Part shown: piece after piece, positions 1-7,945 of the stretch
Position numbering within the stretch: the stretch's first letter is position 1
How the letters are laid out: each line of letters starts with the position of its first letter
NCBI GenBank assembly: GCA_019058315.1
Contig: JAHPZH010000005.1
Span: 248,001 to 312,000, forward strand
Origin: Candidatus Helarchaeota archaeon
Lineage (GTDB): Archaea > Asgardarchaeota > Lokiarchaeia > Helarchaeales > RDOG01
DNA length: 64,000 bases
Direction: 5' to 3'
Translations under genes and position numbers: made by a program
The notes under the pieces: generated by a model
What the model was told of the DNA's origin: nothing
The model's database searches: none
Seen by the model: only the letters and a program-made list of their open reading frames with translations

Positions 1-228
1 TACATTAGCTTTTGTTAGTTCTTCCCCTATTTCTTGAGCTATTCTGACCGAGGTAATAATTTTCGAACCAACTATTATTTCTGGAGAGGTTCCATCTATA
101 TTTTTTATATTATTTTTAATTAAATCCGCCCATCTTTTTACAACGTTCATATTCAACTCATTATTAGTGCGATAAACGTGTTCTCTTTCATCATTTAACA
201 TTACTAAGCCAATAGTTGAACTTCTCAT
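1..228 (-). CDS. L-fucose isomerase-like protein, N-terminal fragment (runs off the window)
   Basis: The reverse strand is open from an ATG at 226-228 to the window edge (76 codons). A GAGGTGA ribosome binding site lies four bases upstream of the start. The peptide starts with a beta strand (STIGLVML) and then has the layout of the FucI N-terminal domain: a short Glu-rich segment, a helix ending VVKRWADLIKNN, then DGTSPEIIVGSKIIT followed by a helix. FucI-family enzymes interconvert aldoses and ketoses and need a divalent metal. The metal-binding and catalytic residues are in later domains outside the window, so activity and substrate cannot be judged. It is divergent from the methyltransferase gene; the two share the intergenic region with the twin operator. 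Confidence 0.6.
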   Translation of the reverse strand, partial: MRSSTIGLVMLNDEREHVYRTNNELNMNVVKRWADLIKNNIKNIDGTSPEIIVGSKIITSVRIAQEIGEELTKANV

Positions 229-324
229 GAGCTCACCTCATAAGCTAATATTTATTTTTAATTTTTATTACTTACAAATTAAGGAAATTTTATTTGATAT
301 TTTATTTTTGCATTTTACAAAACA

Positions 325-366
325 TTTAAATAGTAGAGATCTACTATCACATTGTAGAGATCTACA
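325..366 (+). promoter_or_regulatory. TATA-like box with two inverted-repeat operators 21 bp apart
   Basis: TTTAAATA at 325-332 resembles an archaeal TATA box. It is followed by TAGTAG-AGAT-CTACTA (331-346) and TGTAG-AGAT-CTACA (353-366). Both are inverted repeats around the same AGAT spacer, and their centres are 21 bp apart, about two helical turns. This suits a dimeric repressor binding twice on one DNA face and covering the transcription start of the methyltransferase gene. The binding protein is unknown; the function is inferred from geometry. Confidence 0.6.
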
Positions 367-416
367 AAAAAAGATCTATTAAAATAAAAAAGACAAATCT
401 AAAAGAGGCATTATTA

Positions 417-1007
417 ATGATACATAAAGGAAAAAAGATGAAATATCCGGTTAATAAACAAGTTATAAAAGATTTTGATTTTTTTGGCTTTGCTCCCAAA
501 ATGTTTAGTCATGTTGAAAAATATTTTAAGCCAAATATGAAAATATTAGACGTTGGGACAGGTAACGGTGTCGTTGCAAGATTTTTAGCTTTAAAACTTA
601 AAAATGCATCTAATAATTCCGGAAAAGTTTTTTCTATTGATATTTCAGATAAACTACAGGAAGTAATTATGGAAATTCTTGAAGAAGAACAACTCAGCAA
701 ATATGTGGAATTACTTATTACTGATATAGAAAATAATTCGTTTGAAGACTCATCTTTTGATTTGATTGTGACAGCAAACGCATTACATCATTTTTCAAAC
801 CCAGAAAAGGCTTTAAATCAAATGTTGAGAATCCTAAAAGATGATGGAATTCTCTGTATGATTGATTGGTCTAAAAAAGCCAGATTTTTACCTCATAAGA
901 AAGAAGATTTATTTAATTTGGAAGATTTTAAGGAAATAGCTAAATCGAAAAATATCATCGATGAATATTCGGAACGCTTATGGTGGTTTGTGGCACTAAA
1001 AAAATGA
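417..1007 (+). CDS. SAM-dependent class I methyltransferase
   Basis: A 196-residue protein with a Rossmann methyltransferase fold. Motif I is ILDVGTGNG (about residues 43-51). An acidic strand end follows (VFSIDIS), then FDLIVTANALHH at motif IV and a LKDDGILCMIDW strand at the end of the core. This is the UbiE/Methyltransf_11 type, which transfers a methyl group from S-adenosylmethionine to a small molecule; the substrate cannot be read from sequence. It is short because the C-terminal cap is minimal. Two starts are possible: ATG 417 with AAAGAGG eight bases upstream, or ATG 438 (MKYPV) with AAGG seven bases upstream. It sits directly behind a twin inverted-repeat operator, so expression is probably repressible. 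Confidence 0.8.
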   Translation: MIHKGKKMKYPVNKQVIKDFDFFGFAPKMFSHVEKYFKPNMKILDVGTGNGVVARFLALKLKNASNNSGKVFSIDISDKLQEVIMEILEEEQLSKYVELLITDIENNSFEDSSFDLIVTANALHHFSNPEKALNQMLRILKDDGILCMIDWSKKARFLPHKKEDLFNLEDFKEIAKSKNIIDEYSERLWWFVALKK

Positions 1008-1132
1008 TTCTTCAATAACTTATATTCTCAATAATTTTTTTTAATTTTAAAATTATATTCAGAAAAAATATTAGATAAATGGTGGAATTTGAGAATCAAA
1101 CATTTATAAACTTGTTTAATATAATTAAAACC

Positions 1133-2557
1133 TTAACTTTGTTGTTTTAATTTTAGTTGATTAGCTCTTTCATCTAGTATTTCTTTTATAACTTGTCTAT
1201 CATTATGATACCATTTTAAAGCCATCATCCAAAAAATTATTCCAGGTATGCCAAATGATAGAGTCACTACAGATGTGATTTGAAAGTTTTGGTTATTTAA
1301 AGCAAGGAGGACGCCACCTAGAAGTGGTCCGATCCCAGTTCCTAAAGTTTCGACGAATTGGTTCCAAGAAACTATTTGTCCTTGCGCTTCTGGAAGATTA
1401 ATATTTTGTAGAAGCGGAGCTTGATTAACATCATAAAGCCCCATTACAGAAAATACAATAATTATGCCAATACCAAAAATCCAAATAGAAGGAAAGGTAA
1501 ATAATAATAAAATATCAAGACCTTGTTGGGGATTTAAATTTGGTAAAGGAATAAAGAAAAATAAACCAAAGGTAAGAAGTGAAATAGATAAACTGAATAT
1601 AATAAATTTTATCCTCCTAGGAGGGTTATTTGCTGCGAATTTGTCAGACAATTTTGCAAATACTTGACCAAGGAATGCACCAGCAATACCAAATGTTATA
1701 AGAAGAAAACTTATCATAACACCAGAGATATTATGAGGAGGTAATTCGGTATATGGTACGACTAAAGCAAAGAAAACCCCCAATATTATACAACTAAAAA
1801 CCCCTTCTAGAAGGGCAGCAATATTAGTTTTACTTAACATGGTTTTTCTCATTATTTCTCTGGTCATTTGGAAATCATAAATAATTGATTCATCTTTTAG
1901 AATCTCTGATAGTTGCTCTTCTTTAGCCCCTCGTTTAGGTTCTTCAGTAAATATCCAAAAAATAATAGAAGCTATTATAGTCATCACCCCAGTAAACCTT
2001 AAAAATTCCCTCCAAAATCCTGTTTGAAATGCAAATGCGCTAACTAGAAACCCTAGAAATTGAAAAACGGCCCAAATTATACCTAATATTCCGAAAAATT
2101 GAGATCTTTGATTTTTTCTAAGCACATCATTTGACAAAGAAACTTGTGCTGGTCGGTTTCCTCCACCGAAAAATGAACTAATAGTCATAAATGTTAAAAA
2201 ATATCCCCAAGTTTCGTATCCTAAACCTTCTTGGGCAAAACTTATGAAGATTCTCGTTGATCCGATAATTATTGATATTACGGCTAAGATAATCTTACGT
2301 GAACCTCGATCAATGAATTTACCAAGTAATATACCAGAAACTGCGGCAGTCAAAGAAGTAACTGTCATGATTAACCCCATTTCAACTGCATGAAAGTTCT
2401 GATATGGCCAAAATAAATTAGATAAGGGGACGATATTAATCCAAAATATTGATCTGCTAAAGACTTGAAAGGAAACCATTATGAAAAAAGCCCAGAATTT
2501 TTTGGCAATTGAACTTTCTGATTTGTTATTTTGTTCTTTTTTCATTAAAATGCACAT
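1133..2557 (-). CDS. MFS transporter
   Basis: A 474-residue polytopic protein with about twelve hydrophobic segments in two sets of six, separated by a charged cytoplasmic stretch near residues 210-240 (EEPKRGAKEEQ). GKFIDRGSRK between TM2 and TM3 matches the MFS loop signature, and a weaker second copy, AKLSDKFAANNP, lies in the second half. Both support the major facilitator superfamily. The cargo is not identifiable. The first 27 residues are polar and cytoplasmic. ATG 2557 is the upstream start and a second ATG (MKKEQ) is four codons in; neither has a convincing ribosome binding site. It appears to be a single-gene unit, convergent with the methyltransferase gene. Confidence 0.85.
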   Translation of the reverse strand: MCILMKKEQNNKSESSIAKKFWAFFIMVSFQVFSRSIFWINIVPLSNLFWPYQNFHAVEMGLIMTVTSLTAAVSGILLGKFIDRGSRKIILAVISIIIGSTRIFISFAQEGLGYETWGYFLTFMTISSFFGGGNRPAQVSLSNDVLRKNQRSQFFGILGIIWAVFQFLGFLVSAFAFQTGFWREFLRFTGVMTIIASIIFWIFTEEPKRGAKEEQLSEILKDESIIYDFQMTREIMRKTMLSKTNIAALLEGVFSCIILGVFFALVVPYTELPPHNISGVMISFLLITFGIAGAFLGQVFAKLSDKFAANNPPRRIKFIIFSLSISLLTFGLFFFIPLPNLNPQQGLDILLLFTFPSIWIFGIGIIIVFSVMGLYDVNQAPLLQNINLPEAQGQIVSWNQFVETLGTGIGPLLGGVLLALNNQNFQITSVVTLSFGIPGIIFWMMALKWYHNDRQVIKEILDERANQLKLKQQS

Positions 2558-2768
2558 TTAACTAAAAACTATAATTATGATTGTTTAATGAAAAATTGAA
2601 TACAATTTATTTAAAAAAATTGTATAAGTAGTGCAACAGTTTTAGAGATTAAAAATCGAGAATTAAAAGATTTAAATTATGGAAAAAAAAGGAAAATGTT
2701 ATAAATTTACTCATATAATATAATTTTACCATTAAAAACTATATTAAATAAAAAAATAGTGATTAAAA

Positions 2769-2954
2769 ATGGCAGTTGATAGAGAACAAGCAGAAAAAGT
2801 AATTTTAATAATTTGGTTAATCGGTTTGATATTTTTATGGGTTACTTATCCATTCTTACCTGGTGAATTTTGGTTTTGGTTCTATCTAGCCATAGGCTGG
2901 TCTATAGCAGGCGGTATTTTAGCATTAATCTTGATTTTAACTAGACCAAAGTGA
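2769..2954 (+). CDS. Small two-helix membrane protein
   Basis: A 61-residue protein with a short charged N-terminus (MAVDREQAEK) and two transmembrane segments (about residues 10-30 and 34-57), joined by a Pro/Trp/Phe-rich turn with the run FWFWF. It ends in TRPK. No family is recognised. The gene stands alone between an MFS gene and a hypothetical pair, with AT-rich DNA upstream, no clear ribosome binding site, and a strong T-run just after the stop. A short regulatory or assembly subunit is possible, but no partner is evident. Confidence 0.6.
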   Translation: MAVDREQAEKVILIIWLIGLIFLWVTYPFLPGEFWFWFYLAIGWSIAGGILALILILTRPK

Positions 2955-2967
2955 ATGGAAAATAGCA

Positions 2968-2989
2968 TTTTCTTTATTTTTTTATTTTT
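2968..2989 (+). terminator. T-run terminator after the small membrane protein gene
   Basis: TTT-C-TTTA followed by TTTTTTT (2977-2983) and another TTTTT starts 14 bases after the stop codon at 2954. Archaeal RNA polymerase terminates at such U-runs without a stem-loop. Confidence 0.5.
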
Positions 2990-3038
2990 ACACAAAGAAT
3001 AATCTGGAATATTTGCACATTTGTAGCTCATATTTGAA

Positions 3039-4235
3039 CTATTCAACAATCAAATACATTGTCGGATCTTCTTTTTGAACTTCTATTGGTCTTCTAAATC
3101 TTAAGATAAATGGATGGATTCCTTGTGGATAGTTGCTAAAAGTTGGGATGTATGATTCAGTTTCTTTAGAAATACCTAATTTATAACCACTTGTCTTAAC
3201 TGGTGCAAATAATGCAGTTCCCATCGGAGTAATTATATATAATGAAACGCCTTCAAGACATCGACGATTATAGTCCCATTTTGAAACCTTAATATATAAT
3301 TTTTCCAAAGCTCGTTGTGACCAGCTCCCAACCTTTTCAAAAGTTTCCCAAGATATGGGCCAATTATTTCCAAGATTATTTGGATATTCTAAATTATCCG
3401 GCATTATTAATTCATGAGTCCACATTCCAATTGATGTAATATGATTAGAAAAATCGGATGGGTCTGTGAACATCGTACCCCAATCATTAAATAACACAGA
3501 ATTCATATCTTTCAAAGTATAAGCCAAGACTAAATTTTGAAGGGGACATCGGCTAATTTTATTAAGCGCAAATTGGAAATCTTTGAAAATTAATAGTTCT
3601 CCTGTATCTAATTTATAAGGACCGTGGTCAAGAATACCTGCTCTGCACTCACATTTATCTAAAAAACCATAATTGGATATATTAGCAATAATTCTCTTAA
3701 ATCCTTTAATCTGCTTTTTATTTACTTCAAACATTTCCCCTCTAAACCGTTCTACTAATTTTTTATCAAGAAAACGCAAATTCTTATCTTTACTATGATC
3801 TACTAATAGTAAATGGTCATTTCTGTAATGTGGGTTTAAATTTCTAAAAAAGTCTAGAATGAATTTAGTTTCTTCCTTCTTTTCTTCAGGCTCCTTTTCA
3901 GGTCCTCCCCAATCATGGATCCATTGCCCGCGACCATGAAGATAAAGCATTGCGAAAGATTGAAAGGCAAGCCCATTTAAACTGCTACCAACAGTTTTAC
4001 ATTTTAAACCAATATCTCGAGGATCTAATCCCCCATTTTCAACGGCGTTCTTAACAATATTATATTGATATGACTGCCCGTAGAGTTGATGACAAGCAAT
4101 ACCAATATAGGTAGAAACAGGGAAAAGTTGACTTTCAATTATATCTCTACCTTCTAAATTCTTTCGTACATTTTCATCCATTATTTTAATTAATTCATTA
4201 GCTTCTTCAGTAGAAATGTTACTCTGCCAAACCAT
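3039..4235 (-). CDS. Conserved-looking hypothetical protein, partner of the AttH-like gene
   Basis: A soluble protein of 398 residues that I do not assign to a family. There is no signal peptide or membrane segment. Features are aromatic-rich patches (GRGQWIHDWGG near residue 105, and WPISWETFEKVGSWSQRALEK near 300), a Cys pair KCECRAG near residue 195, and an acidic EPEEKKEE linker near 118. TTG 4247 could also start the frame, but ATG 4235 follows GAGTGA at four bases and is preferred. It is the second gene of an apparent operon, about 20 bases after the AttH/lipocalin-like gene, so the two probably act on the same hydrophobic substrate. That functional link is inference. Confidence 0.55.
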   Translation of the reverse strand: MVWQSNISTEEANELIKIMDENVRKNLEGRDIIESQLFPVSTYIGIACHQLYGQSYQYNIVKNAVENGGLDPRDIGLKCKTVGSSLNGLAFQSFAMLYLHGRGQWIHDWGGPEKEPEEKKEETKFILDFFRNLNPHYRNDHLLLVDHSKDKNLRFLDKKLVERFRGEMFEVNKKQIKGFKRIIANISNYGFLDKCECRAGILDHGPYKLDTGELLIFKDFQFALNKISRCPLQNLVLAYTLKDMNSVLFNDWGTMFTDPSDFSNHITSIGMWTHELIMPDNLEYPNNLGNNWPISWETFEKVGSWSQRALEKLYIKVSKWDYNRRCLEGVSLYIITPMGTALFAPVKTSGYKLGISKETESYIPTFSNYPQGIHPFILRFRRPIEVQKEDPTMYLIVE

Positions 4236-4256
4236 TAAATCACTCAAATAATACTA

Positions 4257-5219
4257 TTATTTATAACGTGTTGATTTCAAGTACTCTGATATTCCGTAAC
4301 CTTTTTTGCCATCCATTTCAAATTCCACAATTTGTTCGTGAACTTCTGCATATCCTTGGTCAGTTTGACGTTGTAAATGAAACGACGTCCATGTATGTGA
4401 TATTATTGTGAGTTGCCGAGTCGGAGTTGTGATCTTGAATGTAGAAGATTTTGGAACAGAGGCTTTTCCTTCATATCCATATTCAGTTTCTATGTCTAAA
4501 TCGATTATTTGTTCGTGTCCTTTGGCAGTAGAGATGAATCCTTGTTTAATAATTTTACCAATAACTTCCACTCTTGAAGAATTGATGGTGCAATCGTCAA
4601 ACTGACAGGCTATCCAGTTCCATTTATCAATTTTAATCCAGTCTCTCATACCCCAAGAATGATCACGATGTCCATAACAATTAATCTGTCGCTCTTCTTT
4701 AATTTGACCTTTTTCTTTTAGTTTTACAACACCTGTAGCGTTCATACCTTGTTCATAGTGTCTTGATGCAGCAATTTTCAGAATTTCCATACCATATTTC
4801 TTCAATGTTTCCATAGGGTCTTCTTGACTCCCATAAACATAAGGTGAGAAACGCTCTTTATACAAAATATCAGCTTCATATTTATCACCGTTAAACAAAA
4901 TACGCCATTTTTTCAAGGGTTCCAAACACTCATATTTCAATTTATCATCCCCATAAATTTCATCACTTTGAAACCCTTCAACCTTTAAAGCATTGAAATA
5001 TTCTACTTTTTTTCCATCTACCACGAGAAGAAGCATGACATCCAGTTCTTTTTCTCCCAATCTAAATCCAACACGAGTAACCAGATGAACATTAGCATTA
5101 AAATCCATAAAATTAAAGTACCAACTCTCATTATGGTATTGAGGGTATTTCCTTAAAATATGCTTGAATTCATCCTTCTCTGTAATAGTAAAATATTTTC
5201 GAGATCTTTTACTTTTCAT
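4257..5219 (-). CDS. AttH/carotenoid-hydratase-like (lipocalin-type) protein
   Basis: A 320-residue soluble protein rich in predicted beta strands. It carries a GHRDHSWGMRDW motif near residue 185, typical of AttH/CrtC-like double-calycin proteins (DUF7064/DUF7065-type families). Related proteins bind or modify hydrophobic molecules such as steroids, terpenoids or carotenoids, but few have known reactions. The start is an ATG with GTGAG a few bases upstream. It is the first gene of a two-gene unit with the hypothetical protein downstream. The family call rests on the RDHSWG motif and overall layout; the substrate is unknown. Confidence 0.6.
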   Translation of the reverse strand: MKSKRSRKYFTITEKDEFKHILRKYPQYHNESWYFNFMDFNANVHLVTRVGFRLGEKELDVMLLLVVDGKKVEYFNALKVEGFQSDEIYGDDKLKYECLEPLKKWRILFNGDKYEADILYKERFSPYVYGSQEDPMETLKKYGMEILKIAASRHYEQGMNATGVVKLKEKGQIKEERQINCYGHRDHSWGMRDWIKIDKWNWIACQFDDCTINSSRVEVIGKIIKQGFISTAKGHEQIIDLDIETEYGYEGKASVPKSSTFKITTPTRQLTIISHTWTSFHLQRQTDQGYAEVHEQIVEFEMDGKKGYGISEYLKSTRYK

Positions 5220-5443
5220 ATTCTCACATTCTTCTTTTTTTAGGAATCTTACATTATCCTATCTAATTGTTTATATAAATCATTATTGATGATAGAATAC
5301 TATTTTTGAACCTGACCTATATCTTTTATCATTAAGTTGAGCACCAATTCCAATTTTAAAAATTTATATAAGGAAATTAATGGAATCTTTAACGTCGAAA
5401 AATAAAAAATAGCTACCCTTTCTTTTTAAAGGATTGATGGTTT

Positions 5444-5767
5444 TTGACCAAAAAAGATATTAAAAATCAGCTGAACTGTTGTAAAAAGCCCAATTTAGAA
5501 ACCATTAAAGCGATTTATGAATCCAATCATGATTTAGAAACACTTCAAAAATGTAAAAATTGTGGAAGTTATTGGTTTTATCGATATCATGAATATAAGG
5601 ATGATTGGACTGTTTGGTATTCTCTTCTAACTCAAGTTGAAGGGAAAAAAATTCTGGACGCAAAAGATAAGCCAGATTTATCCTTTTTAAACGATAAACT
5701 TAGTATTATGGAAGATTCAGAAGGTGTTAAACAAGTTAAGGGACAACCAACTCATCCATGGAGTTAA
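5444..5767 (+). CDS. Small Cys-motif (putative zinc-binding) protein
   Basis: A 107-residue protein starting at TTG 5444, with AAAGGA about eleven bases upstream; no in-frame ATG is available. It has an adjacent Cys pair near residue 10 (NCCKKPN) and a CKNCGSYWFYRYHEY segment near residues 37-51, a half zinc ribbon followed by an aromatic patch. A complete site could form from CC plus CxxC. The C-terminal half is polar and unremarkable. No family is recognised. It precedes the LRR gene by 64 bases on the same strand and may be cotranscribed with it. Confidence 0.55.
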   Translation: MTKKDIKNQLNCCKKPNLETIKAIYESNHDLETLQKCKNCGSYWFYRYHEYKDDWTVWYSLLTQVEGKKILDAKDKPDLSFLNDKLSIMEDSEGVKQVKGQPTHPWS

Positions 5768-5831
5768 GTTACCAAAATATATAATTTAATAACAAAGAAA
5801 TTATAAGAAAGTTAAGTCGGAGGTAGAATAT

Positions 5832-7238
5832 TTGTCAGTAGAATATAATGGAACTGTACGGTCCATAGTAACTCGTAAGAATTTAAAACAGCTTGATCTT
5901 TCTGATTTGGGAATTTATGATATTACAGATATTAAGAATTTAGAAAATCTAACGGAACTTCAAGTATTATATTTGGGAAGAAATGAAATTTCAGAAATAA
6001 AAAATCTAGAAAATCTAATTAATCTCCAACAGTTAGTCCTTAATGCAAATCAAATTTCAAAAATCGAGAATTTAGAGAATTTAACACAACTTCAAGAATT
6101 ATATCTTGATTATAACCAGATTTCAGAAATAGAGAATCTAGAAAATCTATCTCAACTACAAAAATTAGAACTTAGTAATAATCAAATTTCAGAAATAAAG
6201 AATTTAGATAATCTTTCACAATTAAAGTCACTATATCTTCTTGATAATGAAATTTCAGAGATTAGGAATTTAGATAACCTCACAAAACTTGAATTTATAA
6301 ATCTAGGTAATAATCAAATTTCAGAATTAAAGAATTTAGAAAATTTAAAACAACTCAGTGCGTTATATCTGTATGGAAATCAGATTTCAGAAATAAAGAA
6401 TTTAGATAATCTCATTCAACTTCTAATTCTATATCTTGATTTTAATAAAATTTCAGAAATTAAGAATATAGAAAATCTGACTAAACTCAAAGGCTTATAT
6501 CTTCATTCAAATGCTGTTTCAGAAATTAGCAATTTAGATCATTTGAAACAACTCACTTCATTATTTTTAGGTGATAATAACATTTCAGAAATTAAGAATT
6601 TAGAGAATCTGACCCAGCTCCAAGATTTAGCTCTTGGAGGTCAAATTTCAGAAATAAGGAATTTAGAGAGACTTAAACTTTTAGAAGGTTTAAATCTCAG
6701 TGGAAACCAAATTTCAGAAATTAAGAATTTAGATAAGCTTACAAAACTCCAGAGTTTAGATCTTTGTGGAAATCAAATTTCAGAAATTAAGAATTTAGAT
6801 AAGCTTACAAAACTCCAGACATTAGAACTTGGTGGAAACCAGATTTCAGAAATAAAGAACTTAAAAAATTTAAGAAAACTTCAGAGCTTAAATCTTAAAG
6901 AAAATCAGATTTCAAAAATCGAGAATTTAGAAAATTTAACACAATTACAAGAATTATTGCTTGACCAAAATCAGATTAAAAAAATTGAGGGGTTAGAAAA
7001 ACTCTCCAAATTAAACCATTTAAGCCTTGACTCGTCCATATTACTAGAAGATGATGTTAAAATATATGATAGAGGAATTAAAGCAGTAATTGGGCATTGT
7101 AAATATCAAAATCTCCTTGAACAACTAGAATCAATTCAACAACAGATTAATACGGGCGGACTTAAACTAGCAGATTTACAAAAACTAAAAAAGAAGGCTG
7201 AAGAGATAAACAAGAAATTGAGACGTATTAAAAAATAA
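5832..7238 (+). CDS. SDS22-like leucine-rich repeat protein
   Basis: A 468-residue protein made of about 18 consecutive 22-residue leucine-rich repeats (about residues 17-412) with consensus NLENLTQLQxLxLxxNQISEIK, the SDS22-like class. A C-terminal cap region follows (about 413-468) ending in a Lys-rich amphipathic helix. Such solenoids bind proteins, and they are abundant in Asgard genomes. There is no signal peptide, so it is probably cytoplasmic. The start is TTG 5832, seven bases after GGAGGT, which decides it. One unit (LALGGQISEIR) is a residue short, and two neighbouring units near 6724-6855 are nearly identical in DNA, a sign of recent unit duplication. The partner is unknown. Confidence 0.85.
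   Translation: MSVEYNGTVRSIVTRKNLKQLDLSDLGIYDITDIKNLENLTELQVLYLGRNEISEIKNLENLINLQQLVLNANQISKIENLENLTQLQELYLDYNQISEIENLENLSQLQKLELSNNQISEIKNLDNLSQLKSLYLLDNEISEIRNLDNLTKLEFINLGNNQISELKNLENLKQLSALYLYGNQISEIKNLDNLIQLLILYLDFNKISEIKNIENLTKLKGLYLHSNAVSEISNLDHLKQLTSLFLGDNNISEIKNLENLTQLQDLALGGQISEIRNLERLKLLEGLNLSGNQISEIKNLDKLTKLQSLDLCGNQISEIKNLDKLTKLQTLELGGNQISEIKNLKNLRKLQSLNLKENQISKIENLENLTQLQELLLDQNQIKKIEGLEKLSKLNHLSLDSSILLEDDVKIYDRGIKAVIGHCKYQNLLEQLESIQQQINTGGLKLADLQKLKKKAEEINKKLRRIKK
5885..7020 (+). repeat. Tandem 66-bp coding repeats of the LRR gene
   Basis: Each 66-bp unit encodes one 22-residue LRR and contains the recurring words CAAATTTCAGAAAT and GAATTTAGA. Two units around 6724-6789 and 6790-6855 differ at only a few positions over most of their length. 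Confidence 0.8.
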
Positions 7239-7254
7239 AATATAGTTTAAGAAA

Positions 7255-7833
7255 TTATCCATGAATTTTCGTTAATAACCATGCCATATTTTTTCCAAGA
7301 TCTTTCATAGTAGTTTTTCCTTCGGAATCTTTTTGTACATCACCAGGATTTAGCCCTATTCCCATATTCCAATAACTTGAACCAACTATAATCATATTAC
7401 TAATTCCAAAGAGCATATTGATAGAGTTCCAAACACGACAAGCTCCTTGTCTTCGTACTGCGATAACAGCTGCTCCTAATTTTCTTTTAAATTTATTTCC
7501 ATTAGCCATCTGTACGAATCCCGATCTCTCTATTAAACATTTAGCTTTTCCTGTCACGTCACCGTAATAAACAGGTGATCCTATTATTATTGCATCTGCT
7601 TCAATCATTTTTGCATATACATCATTAAGGTCATCATTTTGGGCACATTTATCGTTTCGGTTTGCCATACATTTAAAACAAGCAATACAAGGGTTTATTT
7701 TTTTTCCAGCTAATTGAATCATTTCGGTTTCAATGTTTTCATTTTCTTTCTTTATTGCCTTAAAAACCATTTCAATTAATTGGGCAGTATTTCCCTCAGG
7801 ACGAGGAGATCCATTAATAGCTAAAACTTTCAT
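7255..7833 (-). CDS. Iron-sulfur flavoprotein (NADPH-dependent FMN reductase family)
   Basis: A 192-residue flavodoxin-like protein. The N-terminus MKVLAINGSPRPEGNT is the FMN phosphate-binding loop. PCIACFKCMANRNDKC (about residues 48-63) is a compact CX2CX2CX7C cluster of the type that holds a 4Fe-4S centre in archaeal iron-sulfur flavoproteins. IIIGSPVYYGDVTG (about 86-99) lines the flavin. It probably passes electrons between ferredoxin and another acceptor such as oxygen or peroxide. The start follows AAGGA closely. It is a single gene, convergent with the LRR gene at 16 bases. Confidence 0.85.
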   Translation of the reverse strand: MKVLAINGSPRPEGNTAQLIEMVFKAIKKENENIETEMIQLAGKKINPCIACFKCMANRNDKCAQNDDLNDVYAKMIEADAIIIGSPVYYGDVTGKAKCLIERSGFVQMANGNKFKRKLGAAVIAVRRQGACRVWNSINMLFGISNMIIVGSSYWNMGIGLNPGDVQKDSEGKTTMKDLGKNMAWLLTKIHG

Positions 7834-7945
7834 ATTATCAATCCTTCTAATTTGCAGATTATTTAATTGTTAATTAAGTTTATTTTTAATTTAATTTTTA
7901 CTCTAATAGTAAGTTTAAAAATAAGCTATAAGCATAATAGCAAAA

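Noticed and set aside
5885..7020. CRISPR-like repeat from 66-bp periodicity
   Set aside because: The period is coding: one continuous frame of 22-residue leucine-rich repeats explains it.
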